Assembly: GCF_000711715.1 (NCBI RefSeq)
Contig: NZ_JONN01000001.1
Location: 1,178,001 to 1,242,000 of the forward strand
Direction of reading: 5' to 3'
Source of the DNA: Sphingomonas astaxanthinifaciens DSM 22298
GTDB taxonomy: Bacteria > Pseudomonadota > Alphaproteobacteria > Sphingomonadales > Sphingomonadaceae
Length of the DNA: 64,000 nucleotides
Under the pieces are notes generated by a model. It was not told the origin of the DNA. It saw nothing but the letters and a program-made list of their open reading frames with translations, and did no database searches. The position numbers and the translations under genes are program-made. This document shows positions 50,631 through 59,798 of this stretch, one piece after another. Within the stretch, counting starts at the first letter, position 1. The number at the start of each line of letters is the position of its first letter.

Positions 50631-51050
50631 TCACTCGGTCGTCCGGCCGTCCCACTCGTCCTCGTCATGCTGGGCCTCGGCCTGCGCCTTGGTCTGGTGG
50701 ACCGTGCCGTCCTTGTGCTCGGGCGGGCCGTAGAGCGTGTAGAACTGCAGCGGCTCCTCGCCCGTGTTCTTCACATTGTGGCGCGCGCCGGCCGGAACGA
50801 TCACCGCATAATCGTCCTTCACCCGGTTCTCGACCCCGTCGATCACCACCACGCCCTCGCCTTCCTCGAAGCGAAAGAACTGGTCGCGGTCGGGGTGGGT
50901 CTCCTCGCCAATCTCCTCGCCGGGCGCGAGGCTCATCAGCACCAGCTGCAGATGCTCGCCGGTGTAGAGAACCCGCCGGAAATCGTTGTTGGCGATGGTC
51001 GCTTCGTCGATGTCGGCGCAATAACCGCGCTTGGTCGTCAGCGTGTTCAT
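50631..51050 (-). CDS. Cupin-domain protein
   Basis: A 139-residue single-domain cupin. The first motif contains EEIGEETHPDRDQFFRFEEGEG and the second VPAGARHNVKN, supplying two histidines and a glutamate for a metal site. Small cupins of this type include phosphomannose isomerase-like and storage-type proteins, and no activity can be assigned. The ATG at 51050 follows GGAGGG at a good distance, whereas a GTG 9 bp upstream sits on the SD itself. It converges on the glycosyltransferase with a 2-bp gap. Confidence 0.8.
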   Translation of the reverse strand: MNTLTTKRGYCADIDEATIANNDFRRVLYTGEHLQLVLMSLAPGEEIGEETHPDRDQFFRFEEGEGVVVIDGVENRVKDDYAVIVPAGARHNVKNTGEEPLQFYTLYGPPEHKDGTVHQTKAQAEAQHDEDEWDGRTTE

Positions 51051-51113
51051 GGGATCCACCCTCCTACCATGTTCGCAGCGCCAACCCGGAAGGGCGGCGG
51101 GTCGTTCCGCGCC

Positions 51114-52409
51114 TCAGCGTGGGGCGGCGGGGGCCTTCACCAGCACGCCGCCCTTGACCACCGCCAGCGGGCTCGCGAGCACCGTCGGATCGCGCAAGGG
51201 ATCGCCGCCGACCGCGACCAGGTCGCCGTAGCGCCCCACCGCGATCGCCCCGACGTCGCCCTCCCGGCCCAAAGCCTCCGCGCCGTTGCGGGTCGCCGCC
51301 TGGATCGCCTCCAACGGGGTCATCCCATATTGCACCATGGTCGCGAACTGGCGGCCGGCAAGGCCGTGCGGCATCACGCCGGCGTCAGTCCCGAACACCA
51401 TCCGCACACCCGCCCGGTGGCTTTTCCGGAAATTGTCGCGCTGGATCTGGGCGACCTCGCGGTCCTTCCTCAGATTGTCCTCGAGAATGCCGTTCTTCTT
51501 GCCCTCGGCCTGCGTGTAGTCGGTGTTGTAGATGTCCATCGAGAACCAGCAGGGCTGCTTGCGCTCCTTGCAGAGCCTGATGCCCTCGTCGTCGACCAGG
51601 CTGACATGCTCGATGGTGTCGATGCCCGCGCGGATCGCGGCCTTGATCCCGCTCGCGCCATGGGCGTGGGCGGCGACCCGCAGACCCCATTGATGCGCTT
51701 CGTCGGCAATGGCGCGAAGCTCGGTCTCGGACAATTGCTGCTGCCCGGGCTCGGTGTTGCGCGAGAAGACCCCGCCGGTCGCGCAGACCTTGATCACCTC
51801 GGCCCCGAACTTGCGCTGGCGGCGGACCTGGTAGCGAAGCTCCTCGACCCCGTCGCCGACGCCCTCCTCCTTCTTCGCCTTCTCAAGGCTGGGCGGGAGG
51901 AAGGTGCTGTCGCAATGCCCGCCGGTCGCGCCCAGCGCGTAGCCGGCCGGCACGATCCTCGGGCCCACCGCATAGCCATTGTCGATCGCCTGCTTCAGCC
52001 CGATGTCGTTGCGATTGCTCGACCCGACGTTGCGGACCGTGGTGAACCCTGCGTCGAGCATGTCGCGCGCATTCCTGACCGCGGTCATGCCGAAGAAGCT
52101 GTCGGTGAACTCCAGCCCGCGATAGCCGCCGATGTCGGCCGGGCTGTCGAGGTGGACGTGCATGTCGATCAAGCCCGGCAGCAGCGTGCCGCTCAGCGCG
52201 ATGTGCCGGACGTCGCTCGACCAGCGGACGAGCCGCGCGTCGGCGATTCCCGTGATCCGCCCGTCGTCGCCGATGAACACGGCCGGGCTCTCGACCACCT
52301 TGCCGGTCAGTACGTCGACCATCCGGTCGGCGGTGACCACGACCTTCTCGGCCGCCGCCGGCGTCGCCAGGCCGAGCAGCGCCGCCGCGCCAAGGAGCAA
52401 TCGCTTCAT
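51114..52409 (-). CDS. Exported metal-dependent amidohydrolase (prolidase/imidazolonepropionase-like)
   Basis: A 431-residue protein with a signal peptide (about 1-20, ATPAAAEK). Metal ligands of the amidohydrolase superfamily are visible: HVHL after LPGLIDM, a Lys-containing EVIKVCATGG, AAHAHG, DTIEHVSL and FGTDAGV. Family members of this type are Xaa-Pro dipeptidases or related hydrolases. The substrate is unknown, and a periplasmic location is expected. It lies 19 bp downstream of lpdA on the same strand, so it may be transcribed with the pyruvate dehydrogenase genes. Confidence 0.85.
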   Translation of the reverse strand: MKRLLLGAAALLGLATPAAAEKVVVTADRMVDVLTGKVVESPAVFIGDDGRITGIADARLVRWSSDVRHIALSGTLLPGLIDMHVHLDSPADIGGYRGLEFTDSFFGMTAVRNARDMLDAGFTTVRNVGSSNRNDIGLKQAIDNGYAVGPRIVPAGYALGATGGHCDSTFLPPSLEKAKKEEGVGDGVEELRYQVRRQRKFGAEVIKVCATGGVFSRNTEPGQQQLSETELRAIADEAHQWGLRVAAHAHGASGIKAAIRAGIDTIEHVSLVDDEGIRLCKERKQPCWFSMDIYNTDYTQAEGKKNGILEDNLRKDREVAQIQRDNFRKSHRAGVRMVFGTDAGVMPHGLAGRQFATMVQYGMTPLEAIQAATRNGAEALGREGDVGAIAVGRYGDLVAVGGDPLRDPTVLASPLAVVKGGVLVKAPAAPR

Positions 52410-52428
52410 GTGGTCCCCCGCTACCAAA

Positions 52429-53841
52429 TCAGATGTGAATCACCCGCCCCTGCGCGGCGAGGATGCTTTCGTGCATCATTTCGCTCAGCGTCGGGTGCGG
52501 GAAGATGGTCTGCGCGAAATCCTCGTCGAGGAGTTCGGCGGTCTTGCCGACCGTATAGCCCTGGATCAGCTCGGTCACTTCGGCCCCGATCATGTGCGCG
52601 CCGAGCAGTTCACCGGTCTTGGCGTCGACAACCGTCTTGATGAAGCCCTCGGTCTCGCCGAGCGCGATCGCCTTGCCGTTGCCGATGAAGGGGAACTTGC
52701 CGACCCGCACCTCATAGCCCGCTTCCTTGGCCTTGGCCTCGGTCAGCCCGACGCTGGCGACCTGCGGGTGGCAGTAGGTGCAGCCCGGAATGGCCGAGCG
52801 ATTGAGAGGATGCGGATGCACCTCCTTGTTGCCGAGCTCCTGCGCGATCGCTTCGGCAGCGGTGACGCCTTCGTGGCTCGCCTTGTGCGCCAGCCACGGC
52901 CCCGGCGTGCAGTCGCCGATCGCCCACAGCCCCTTGGACCTGGTCCGGCCATAGGGATCGATCTGGATGAAGCCGCGGTCCATCTCGACCAGCGTCTCGA
53001 TTCCCACATTCTCGGTATTGGGGACGATCCCCACCGCGACGATGCAGTGGCTGAAATCCTGATCGGCGACCTTGCCGTCCTTGCCCTTGATCTTCGCCTT
53101 CACGCCCGAGGCCGAGGCGGCGATCGATTCAACCCCCGCGCCGGTCATGATGGTGATGCCCTGCTTGGTCAGGCTCTTCTCGAGCTGGGCGGAGATTTCG
53201 GCATCCTCGACGGGCACGATCCGGTCGAGCATCTCGACCACGGTCACTTCCGCCCCCATGTCGTTGTAGAAGCTCGCGAACTCGATCCCGATCGCGCCCG
53301 AGCCGATGACTAGCAGCCTGGTCGGCATCTCGGTCGGGGTCATCGCGTGGCGATAGGTCCAGATCCGCTTGCCGTCGGCCGGCGCGAACGGAAGGTCGCG
53401 GGCCCGCGCACCCACCGCCAGGATGACATGCTTGGCGCTGAGCTGTTCCTCGCCCTTGTCGCCTTTCACCGTCATGCTGGTCGGGCCGGTCATCGTCCCC
53501 GTCCCCAGATGCACGGTGATCTTGTTCTTCTTCATCAGGTGCGTGACGCCCTGATTGAGCTGCTTGGCGACGCCGCGGCTGCGCTTCACCACCGCCGCGA
53601 GATCGGCCTCGATCTTGCCCGCGAGCTTCAGGCCATAGCTGTCGGCATGCTGCGCATAATGGAGGATCTCGGCCGAGCGGAGCAGCGCCTTGGTCGGGAT
53701 GCACCCCCAGTTGAGGCAGATGCCGCCCAGGAGCTCGCGCTCGACGATGGCGACCTTGAGCCCGAGCTGCGCCGCCCGGATCGCCGCGACATAGCCGCCG
53801 GGCCCCGAGCCCAGCACGATGAGGTCGTAATTCTCAGCCAT
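52429..53841 (-). CDS. lpdA: Dihydrolipoyl dehydrogenase (E3)
   Basis: Flavoprotein that reoxidises lipoyl groups of 2-oxoacid dehydrogenase complexes with NAD+. The protein has 470 residues. GSGPGGYVAAIRAAQLG (FAD), GGICLNWGCIPTKALL with the redox-active Cys pair, GSGAIGIEFASF (NAD) and the C-terminal HPTLSEMMHE with the catalytic His-Glu pair are intact. It overlaps the thioesterase gene upstream by 8 bp and belongs with pdhC in one operon, so it likely serves pyruvate dehydrogenase. Confidence 0.97.
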   Translation of the reverse strand: MAENYDLIVLGSGPGGYVAAIRAAQLGLKVAIVERELLGGICLNWGCIPTKALLRSAEILHYAQHADSYGLKLAGKIEADLAAVVKRSRGVAKQLNQGVTHLMKKNKITVHLGTGTMTGPTSMTVKGDKGEEQLSAKHVILAVGARARDLPFAPADGKRIWTYRHAMTPTEMPTRLLVIGSGAIGIEFASFYNDMGAEVTVVEMLDRIVPVEDAEISAQLEKSLTKQGITIMTGAGVESIAASASGVKAKIKGKDGKVADQDFSHCIVAVGIVPNTENVGIETLVEMDRGFIQIDPYGRTRSKGLWAIGDCTPGPWLAHKASHEGVTAAEAIAQELGNKEVHPHPLNRSAIPGCTYCHPQVASVGLTEAKAKEAGYEVRVGKFPFIGNGKAIALGETEGFIKTVVDAKTGELLGAHMIGAEVTELIQGYTVGKTAELLDEDFAQTIFPHPTLSEMMHESILAAQGRVIHI

Positions 53842-54217
53842 GTGTCTCTTCCTTCGCCGCGATCGGCCGCGGCCGGTTGTTCTCGTCCAGGGCGACGAAG
53901 GTGAACTCCCCCTCCGCCACCAAAGTCTCTTTGTCGCCGTCGCGCTCGCGGGCGATGCCCTCGGCCTTGAGGCGGAGCGAGGTCCGTCCCTCCTTCAGCA
54001 CCTCGACATAGACCGACAGTTCGTCGCCGACCGCCATCGCGCCCGGAAATTTCAGCGCGTCCGCCGCCACCAGGATCGCCTTGCCGCCCGTCCGCCGCGA
54101 CACGAAGCTCCCGCAGGCCAGCCCCATCTGCCCCATAAGCCACCCCCCGAACACGCCGCCATAGGGGTTGGTGTCGGTCGGCATGGCCGTGGTGCGGATA
54201 AGCGGAGCGCGGGTCAC
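53834..54217 (-). CDS. Acyl-CoA thioesterase, YciA/hotdog family
   Basis: A 127-residue single-hotdog thioesterase that hydrolyses acyl-CoA. TTAMPTDTNPYGGVFGGWLMGQMGLACG is the YciA pattern, with the catalytic Asp in PTDTNP. The GTG at 54217 overlaps the stop of the preceding gene (GTGA), and its 3' end overlaps lpdA by 8 bp. Location between pdhC and lpdA suggests control of acetyl-CoA or other acyl-CoA pools near pyruvate dehydrogenase. Confidence 0.88.
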   Translation of the reverse strand: MTRAPLIRTTAMPTDTNPYGGVFGGWLMGQMGLACGSFVSRRTGGKAILVAADALKFPGAMAVGDELSVYVEVLKEGRTSLRLKAEGIARERDGDKETLVAEGEFTFVALDENNRPRPIAAKEETHG

Positions 54218-54666
54218 GACTGCCTCTCGCTCACACTGATCCGGGCTCGCCTCCTGATACTCGACCACCACGCCAATCCGGTGAATGCCCCGATCACGGC
54301 CCCGACACTCCCCGCCAACACAATGTCGCCAAGAGGCGAGATCCGACCCTCAGGGCTCTTCAAGCCAAGAAGCGACATGAAAGCAAACCCGATGAGAGCC
54401 CCCGTAAGCGGCAGCATCATCACCAGTGGTTGCGATAGGGCAGATAACCATCGAACCAACGGACTTGCGCAAGCGACGATGACGGCGATGATCGGCAGCG
54501 AAATCGCAAAAACCATTGCCGCAAAGCCGATCGCCTCTAGTACCGATGGGGGAGGCTGGGACCATCCCGCCCAAACGGTTATCAGAACAGCAGCTACCAA
54601 TGCCGCTGACACGGCGGCGTCGCGGGCCGCCGCGAATCCCTGAGTGCCTTCGAGTTGCGGCGTCAA
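54214..54666 (-). CDS. Hypothetical four-helix membrane protein
   Basis: A 150-residue protein with about four membrane helices (about 15-35, 43-65, 75-100 and 112-135) and a basic C-terminus ([15 protein letters not shown]). No family recognised. The frame starts at TTG 54666, overlapping the pdhC stop as TTGA. This start is unusual but fits the coupled layout, while internal ATGs would cut into a helix. Base composition is visibly lower in G+C than its neighbours, which suggests a later insertion into the pdhC-lpdA operon. Confidence 0.55.
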   Translation of the reverse strand: MTPQLEGTQGFAAARDAAVSAALVAAVLITVWAGWSQPPPSVLEAIGFAAMVFAISLPIIAVIVACASPLVRWLSALSQPLVMMLPLTGALIGFAFMSLLGLKSPEGRISPLGDIVLAGSVGAVIGAFTGLAWWSSIRRRARISVSERQS

Positions 54667-55988
54667 GCCACCAGACCCAGCGGGCTTTCGATCAGTTCCT
54701 TGAGCGTCTTCATCAGCCTGGCCCCGTCGGCGCCGTCGATCGCGCGGTGGTCGAAGCTGCCGGTGATGCTCATCACGGTCGCCACCGTCACCGCGTCGCC
54801 GTCAACCCACGGACGCTTCTCGCCCGCGCCGACCGCAAGGATCATCGCCTGGGGCGGGTTGATGACCGCGTCGAACTGCTTGATCCCGAACATGCCCATG
54901 TTCGAGATGCTCGCGGTGCCACCCTGATATTCGTACGGCTGGAGCTTGCCTTCCTTCGCACGGCTCGCGAGCTCGTGCATCTCGGTCGAGATGCGGCTCA
55001 CCGACTTCGAACCGGCGTCGACGATGATCGGGGTGATGAGCCCGCCCGGGATGCTGACCGCGACCGCGATGTCGCTGCGGCTGTACTTGATCAACTGGTC
55101 GGGGGTGAAGCTGACGTTGCACTCGGGCACCGCCTCGAGACCGACTGCCAGTGCCTTGATCAGGAGGTCGTTGACGCTGAGCTTGACCCCGCGTCCCGAC
55201 AGGCCGGCGTTGAGGTCGCTGCGCAGCTTCAGGAGTGCGTCGAGGCGGACGTCGACGGTCAGGTAGATGTGCGGGATCTCGCGCTTCGCCTCGGTCAGGC
55301 GCCGCGCGATCGTCTTGCGCATGTTCGAAAGCTTGACCGCCTCGTGCGGGATGTCGGTCGTGAAGGGCTGGGCCGGAGCCGCAGCGGCGGCCGGGGCCGG
55401 GCTGGACGGCGCGGCGGCGGCCTGCGGCTGGGCAACTGCCCCCCCGGCGGCCTGGCCAAGGTCGGCGCGAACGATCCGCCCGCCCGGGCCTGAACCCGTG
55501 AGGGTCGACAGGTCGATCCCCTGCGCTTCCGCCAGCTTGCGCGCGAGCGGGCTCGCCTTGATCCGCTCGCCCTCGGCCTTGGGCGCAGCGGCCGGCTGGG
55601 CCGGAGCGGGCGGCGTTTCGACCGGGGCGGGGGCCGGTGCGGCGGGCGCGGGCGCGGGCGCCTCGGCCTTCGCCGGAACCGCATCGGCCTTGGGCGCGGG
55701 CGCCGGAGCCGCAGGAGCGGCCGCCGCGGGAGCCGCCGCTTCCTCGCCCTCGCCGCCGATCAGCGCGATCGGGGTTCCGACCTTCACCCCGTCGGTGCCT
55801 TCGGACACCAGGATCTTGGTCACGGTCCCCTCGTCGACCGCCTCGAATTCCATCGTCGCCTTGTCGGTCTCGATCTCGGCGAGGATGTCGCCGCTGGCGA
55901 CCGTGTCCCCCTCCTTCACTAGCCATTTGGCAAGCGTGCCCTCCTCCATGGTCGGGCTGAGCGCGGGCATCTTGAGTTCGATCGCCAT
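54663..55988 (-). CDS. pdhC: Pyruvate dehydrogenase E2, dihydrolipoamide acetyltransferase
   Basis: Core acyltransferase of the pyruvate dehydrogenase complex. The protein has 441 residues: one lipoyl domain with Lys43 (ETDKATMEF), an Ala/Pro-rich linker, an E3-binding domain (about 150-190, [22 protein letters not shown]), a second linker, and a catalytic domain ending [15 protein letters not shown] (HRxxDG motif). It starts at ATG 55988, with an alternative ATG immediately before. The E1 genes pdhA/pdhB, often just upstream, are not here: the gene on the right is a divergent stress protein. Confidence 0.95.
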   Translation of the reverse strand: MAIELKMPALSPTMEEGTLAKWLVKEGDTVASGDILAEIETDKATMEFEAVDEGTVTKILVSEGTDGVKVGTPIALIGGEGEEAAAPAAAAPAAPAPAPKADAVPAKAEAPAPAPAAPAPAPVETPPAPAQPAAAPKAEGERIKASPLARKLAEAQGIDLSTLTGSGPGGRIVRADLGQAAGGAVAQPQAAAAPSSPAPAAAAAPAQPFTTDIPHEAVKLSNMRKTIARRLTEAKREIPHIYLTVDVRLDALLKLRSDLNAGLSGRGVKLSVNDLLIKALAVGLEAVPECNVSFTPDQLIKYSRSDIAVAVSIPGGLITPIIVDAGSKSVSRISTEMHELASRAKEGKLQPYEYQGGTASISNMGMFGIKQFDAVINPPQAMILAVGAGEKRPWVDGDAVTVATVMSITGSFDHRAIDGADGARLMKTLKELIESPLGLVA

Positions 55989-56081
55989 CATGAACCTTGT
56001 GGCTTGGAGGGGAGGAATCGCGGTCCTCAAAAGACCATGCCCCCTTGCCCGTCAAGCAGCGCTGGGCCAGTTGTAGCTACG

Positions 56082-56552
56082 ATGGCCACCGGCAAGCGCA
56101 CCTATCTGGTCGTGATCGACGACAGCAAGGAGGCCCGCGTCGCCTTGCGCTTCGCCGCCCGCCGGGCCGCCAAGACGGGCGGCGCGATCGAGGTGCTGGC
56201 AATCACCGAGGCGCAGGAATTCGTCCAGTGGGGCGGGGTGCAGGCCGCGATGGAGGAAGAACAGCAACTCCGCATCGAGGCCCGCGTCGCCGCCGCTCTG
56301 GGCGACCTTCCGGGCATCGACGGGATGAAGCCCGACGCGATCCTGCTCCAGCCGGGCGAACCCGTCGCGGTGGTCCGCGAGATCGTGTCGCGCCGCGACG
56401 ACATCGCCGCCCTCGTCCTCGGCGCCGCCCCGGCCGGCGACCCCGGCCCGCTCGTCACCGCCTTCTCCGGCAATGACGCGGGCCGCCTGCCCTGCCCCGT
56501 GATGGTCATTCCCGGCGGCCTCAGTGACGAGCGGCTCGAAGCGCTGAGCTAA
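56082..56552 (+). CDS. Universal stress protein (UspA-like)
   Basis: A 156-residue Usp-fold protein, starting TYLVVIDDSKEARVALRFAARRAAKTG, which carries the conserved Asp of the nucleotide site and the helix typical of the family. The ATP-binding G-x2-G-x9-G(S/T) loop is not clear (LVLGAAPAGDPG), so it may be of the non-ATP-binding type. The ATG at 56082 has a poor SD. It is divergent from pdhC. Confidence 0.8.
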   Translation: MATGKRTYLVVIDDSKEARVALRFAARRAAKTGGAIEVLAITEAQEFVQWGGVQAAMEEEQQLRIEARVAAALGDLPGIDGMKPDAILLQPGEPVAVVREIVSRRDDIAALVLGAAPAGDPGPLVTAFSGNDAGRLPCPVMVIPGGLSDERLEALS

Positions 56553-56585
56553 CGCGCCTGTCGAAAATCGTCGCGTCGCTTCCGT

Positions 56586-56593
56586 TAACCATT
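56586..56593 (+). promoter_or_regulatory. TTAACCAT motif inside an inverted repeat (CtrA-like half site)
   Basis: TTAACCAT is identical to the short CtrA-binding motif known from Caulobacter. It sits between two arms of an inverted repeat, AATCGTCGC (56566-56574) and GCGACGATT (56604-56612), about 75 bp upstream of the secreted-protein gene at 56669. CtrA control is inferred only from the motif. Confidence 0.35.
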
Positions 56594-56668
56594 GATTGTC
56601 TTGCGACGATTGCAAAGATCGTCAACATCGGACCAGCCATTACTGGCTAGTCACAACGGGGGTTTTTC

Positions 56669-57241
56669 ATGTTTGATCACGTTCGCGCCGGTCTCGGCGT
56701 CGCGGCGCTGTGCCTTGCAGCGACCGCCGGTGCCCAGTCGGCCGACCCGGTCGTCACACCGACGCCGCCGGTCGCCGTCACCGTCGCCAAGCCGCTCGAG
56801 GTCGTCTCGGGCACCATGCTGCCCAGCAATACCGAAGTCTTCCTGGCTCTCGACAAGGATCTCACCTCGAAGAAGGCGCGAGTTGGTGATTCGCTTGAAT
56901 TCCACGTCGCGCGCGACGTGATGCTCGGCCAGTATGTGGTGATCCCGCGCGGCACCCCCGCGACCGGCAAGATCACCTACCGCACCGGCAAGGGTGTCTT
57001 CGGCAAGTCGGCCAAGATGGAATTCAGCATCGATCAGCTGGTGCTCGCCGGCAAGCCAATCACCTTGAGCGGCGTGCATCGCATCTCGGGCGACGGCAAC
57101 ACCGGTGCGACGGTCGGCGCAGTTGTCGCAGCCGGCGTCATCGGCGGCCTCGTCGTCACCGGCCGCAGTGCGACCGCCGCCGCCGGCAGCGAGTGGAAGG
57201 CGATGACCAAGGAACCGGTCGCGGTGTCGATCACCGGCTAA
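56669..57241 (+). CDS. Secreted hypothetical protein
   Basis: A 190-residue protein with a signal peptide (about 1-22, TAGAQS). The mature part has a beta-rich stretch (about 45-115) with GTPATGKITYRTGKGVFGKSAKMEF, resembling periplasmic proteins that contain a conserved GxxxxGxI turn, and a glycine/alanine segment (GATVGAVVAAGVIGGLVVTG, about 147-166) that could cross a membrane or form a glycine-zipper. No family named with confidence. It is a single gene downstream of a TTAACCAT motif and ends at a perfect hairpin. Confidence 0.65.
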   Translation: MFDHVRAGLGVAALCLAATAGAQSADPVVTPTPPVAVTVAKPLEVVSGTMLPSNTEVFLALDKDLTSKKARVGDSLEFHVARDVMLGQYVVIPRGTPATGKITYRTGKGVFGKSAKMEFSIDQLVLAGKPITLSGVHRISGDGNTGATVGAVVAAGVIGGLVVTGRSATAAAGSEWKAMTKEPVAVSITG

Positions 57242-57247
57242 AGGTTC

Positions 57248-57276
57248 GGCGAAGCGGCGGTCAGAGCCGCTTCGCC
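57248..57276. terminator. Perfect 11-bp hairpin between convergent genes
   Basis: GGCGAAGCGGC (57248-57258) pairs with GCCGCTTCGCC (57266-57276) around GGTCAGA. It begins 7 bp after the secreted-protein stop and overlaps the last codons of msrC. No T-run on either side, so it may serve as a bidirectional RNA-stabilising or weak terminating structure. Confidence 0.5.
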
Positions 57277-57740
57277 AATACCTCACAAAGTTTCACGCAG
57301 CCCGCCTCGTCCTCCGCGTCGAAGCGGGCTTTTTGCGGGCTGTCGAGGTCGAGCACGGCGATCAGCTCGCCATTGCGGACGATCGGCACCACCAGCTCGC
57401 TCTGGCTCGCAGCGTCACAGGCGATGTGGCCGGGGAAGGCGTGGACGTCCTCGACCCGCTGGACCTTCAGCGTCTCGGCCGCCGCTCCGCATACCCCGCG
57501 CCCGAACGGGATGCGGATGCAGGCCGCGCGGCCCTGGAACGGCCCCAGCACCAGTTCGCCGCCGACGTTCCGATAGAAGCCGGCCCAGTTGAGGTCGGGC
57601 AGCGTTTCCCAGATCAGCGCCGCCGTATTGGCCATGTTGGCGATGGCGTCGCTCTCGCCAGCGGTCAGCCCGTCGAGGGCCTGGGCGAGGTCGTCGTAGA
57701 GCGTCGCCTTGTCGGCGGCAGCGATCTTGAAGTCGTACAT
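57261..57740 (-). CDS. msrC: Free methionine-(R)-sulfoxide reductase (GAF domain)
   Basis: Reduces free methionine-(R)-sulfoxide. The protein has 159 residues, a single GAF domain. The three cysteines used by fRMsr enzymes are in place: ACIRIPFGRGVCG (two) and GHIACDAASQSE (one), followed by VLDLDSPQKARFD. It is leftward, 10 bp downstream of the DUF4112 gene, and its end overlaps the hairpin shared with the convergent gene. Confidence 0.92.
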   Translation of the reverse strand: MYDFKIAAADKATLYDDLAQALDGLTAGESDAIANMANTAALIWETLPDLNWAGFYRNVGGELVLGPFQGRAACIRIPFGRGVCGAAAETLKVQRVEDVHAFPGHIACDAASQSELVVPIVRNGELIAVLDLDSPQKARFDAEDEAGCVKLCEVLAKRL

Positions 57741-57750
57741 GGAAATGTTC

Positions 57751-58170
57751 CTAGCGGGCCGGCACGTCGAGCGTCACGGTCGAGGGGTGATGCTTGTCGA
57801 GATGCCGCTTGATCATCCGGAGGTTGCGGGTGTTCGAGCGGAAGAAATAGTCGGGGATCGCGCCGACGAACGGGATCAGGCCGAGCAGCCAGTCGATCCC
57901 GATATTGCTCCCCATGCGAGTGATCTGCCACTTGGACATACCGAGGTTGCGCGCTTCCCAGGCCAGATAGGCACCCAGCCCCGCCGCCACCGTCGGTCCC
58001 ACGCCGGGCACGAAGTCCAGCAACACGTCCAACCCCACCTTCTTGCTGGTGCCGGGGATCGTCACCAGCCCCTCGAGCAGATGCTCGAGCGCCTCGATCC
58101 GCTGGCGGACGTGGGACGGCTCGCGGCCAAGGGGCAAGTCGCGGCGAAGGGCCTGGGGTCTGACGCTCAT
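57751..58170 (-). CDS. DUF4112 family protein
   Basis: A 139-residue protein of the DUF4112 family, recognised by the paired blocks GLDVLLDFVPGVGPTVAAGLGAYLAWEA and GIDWLLGLIPFVGAIPDYFFRSNTRNLRMIKRH. Each block holds a hydrophobic helix with a G-D-x-x-L-x-x-(I/V)-P pattern. The role is unknown. The ATG at 58170 starts 4 bp after the stop of the solute-binding protein gene. An in-frame upstream start would overlap it by 26 bp and is less likely. Confidence 0.85.
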   Translation of the reverse strand: MSVRPQALRRDLPLGREPSHVRQRIEALEHLLEGLVTIPGTSKKVGLDVLLDFVPGVGPTVAAGLGAYLAWEARNLGMSKWQITRMGSNIGIDWLLGLIPFVGAIPDYFFRSNTRNLRMIKRHLDKHHPSTVTLDVPAR

Positions 58171-58174
58171 GCCC

Positions 58175-59686
58175 CTAATCTTGGGTGCCGCGCTTGGCAC
58201 GCAAGTCCGTCAGCGTGTGGCGGGCGAAGCGATTCTCGCTGAAACCATCGATTCCGCGCCCGACGAGCGACCAGCGGACCGGTGCCGCGACCGGGATGAA
58301 CAGCACGGACTCGCGCATCATCCGCTCGGCATCGGCGAAGAAGGCGTTGCGCTGGGGGACAAACCCCGTCAGCCGGGCCGCGTCGAGCAACTTGTCCGCT
58401 TCCTCCGAGCAGATCGGCACGAACTCGCAGCGGAAGCTGCGCAGGAACCAGGCGGGCGAGGTCGAAGGCGCGACCGAATCGACCCACCGGAAATCGGCCG
58501 GTCCGCCGGGCTTCGCCGCCGCCACCGTCAGATGGCCGAGCGGCTCCCAGTCGGCCTTGAGTCGCTGCAGGATGATCGCCCCGCCCGGCCCCGGCGGAAG
58601 CGCGACCAGGATCGGGCGCGGCGGCTCCAGGGTCGGCGGCTGCTGCGCTCCGCTCGGCCGGGGAAAGAGGCGGTCGCCGGTCTCGACCAGCAGCTGGCGG
58701 CGCTCGGGCGTCATCGGGCTTGCCGACCAGGCCGGCTGGGCGGGCGCACTAACCCCATCGAGCCCCGGTTGGAGGATGGTCGCGCGCGGCTGGAGATCGG
58801 GAACGCCAAGTGCCCCGACCAGCGCCGCGCGGTCGAGCGCTTCGTCGAGCAGGGCGCGGACTTCGGGATCGGCGGCCGGGCCGTCCTTGCGCGCCGGGAC
58901 CAGCCCGAACAGCCCCGCAACCGGATCGAGCCGGAGCGCGCCACGCGGCAACTTCGCGCCCAGCGCCACCGCGAGGTCGCCGACCGTGCCGCCGAGCACC
59001 AGCTCGGTCTGGCCGTCGACGAACGCCTTGACCGCCCGCTCGGCCGGGGCCGCCGAAAGCGCGACTTCCTGCTTCTGGTCCTGGTCGCCGTCGAACCCCG
59101 GCAGCGTCCGGCTCAGCAGCAGCGCCTCGTCCTTGCGGGTCGCCTTGAACGGGCCGGTCCCCTGGTCGTTGCTGACAAGCCCGAACTCGGGCTGGGCCAG
59201 CAGCTGCAGAAGATGCGGCCGCGGCGCGTTCAGTTCGATCGCGATCACCCGATCGGTCATCGCCACCACCTGGGCGATCGCGCCGATCGAATCGCGCACA
59301 GGATCGCGCCCGGCACGGGCAAGCTGGCGCTGGAGCAGCCGCACCACGTCGCGGGCGCGGACCTTGCGGCCGTCGCTCCAGTTCGTCTTCTGGAGCCGGA
59401 AGACGTAGCTCAGGCCGTCGTCGCTGACCGCCCAGCGCTCGGCGAGGCCGGGCGCGATATTGCCCGCCGCGTCGAACCGGACCAGCCCCTGCGCGACATT
59501 GCCGACCAGCACCAGATCGGCGGGCGACAACGGCTTCGCGACCGGATCGCCTAGCGCCGGCGGGCGATCGCCGATCACGGTCGCGCTGACCGCTTCATTG
59601 TCCTGGTTGCGGCATCCCCCGAGCGCGGCCAGCACCAGCAGGGGCATGGCGCCAAGCCAGAGTCGATGCGCTCGCCGTCTCGTCAC
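58175..59686 (-). CDS. ABC-type peptide/nickel solute-binding lipoprotein (SBP_bac_5)
   Basis: A 503-residue lipoprotein (LVLAALGGCRNQD lipobox) with the cluster C solute-binding fold. APGLAERWAVSDDGLSYVFRLQKTNWSDGRKVRARDVV is the diagnostic SBP_bac_5 segment. No permease or ATPase genes accompany it, so it may work with a transporter encoded elsewhere or have a different role such as murein peptide or sensory binding. It is leftward, sharing the upstream region with the divergent class A PBP. Confidence 0.85.
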   Translation of the reverse strand: MTRRRAHRLWLGAMPLLVLAALGGCRNQDNEAVSATVIGDRPPALGDPVAKPLSPADLVLVGNVAQGLVRFDAAGNIAPGLAERWAVSDDGLSYVFRLQKTNWSDGRKVRARDVVRLLQRQLARAGRDPVRDSIGAIAQVVAMTDRVIAIELNAPRPHLLQLLAQPEFGLVSNDQGTGPFKATRKDEALLLSRTLPGFDGDQDQKQEVALSAAPAERAVKAFVDGQTELVLGGTVGDLAVALGAKLPRGALRLDPVAGLFGLVPARKDGPAADPEVRALLDEALDRAALVGALGVPDLQPRATILQPGLDGVSAPAQPAWSASPMTPERRQLLVETGDRLFPRPSGAQQPPTLEPPRPILVALPPGPGGAIILQRLKADWEPLGHLTVAAAKPGGPADFRWVDSVAPSTSPAWFLRSFRCEFVPICSEEADKLLDAARLTGFVPQRNAFFADAERMMRESVLFIPVAAPVRWSLVGRGIDGFSENRFARHTLTDLRAKRGTQD

Positions 59687-59798
59687 GCCGCTTCACTAGA
59701 CGAGGGCGCGCTTCGACACCAAGGGTTCAGTTCACCGGCCCTAGTCACGGCACTTTGAGTGTATTAGGGCGTTAGGTCACCTCTTGTCGACGGGATCA

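Noticed and set aside
54350..54574. A 74-codon leftward frame inside the hypothetical membrane gene
   Set aside because: It overlaps the better-supported 150-codon frame that contacts pdhC and the thioesterase gene by stop/start overlaps, and it lacks an SD.
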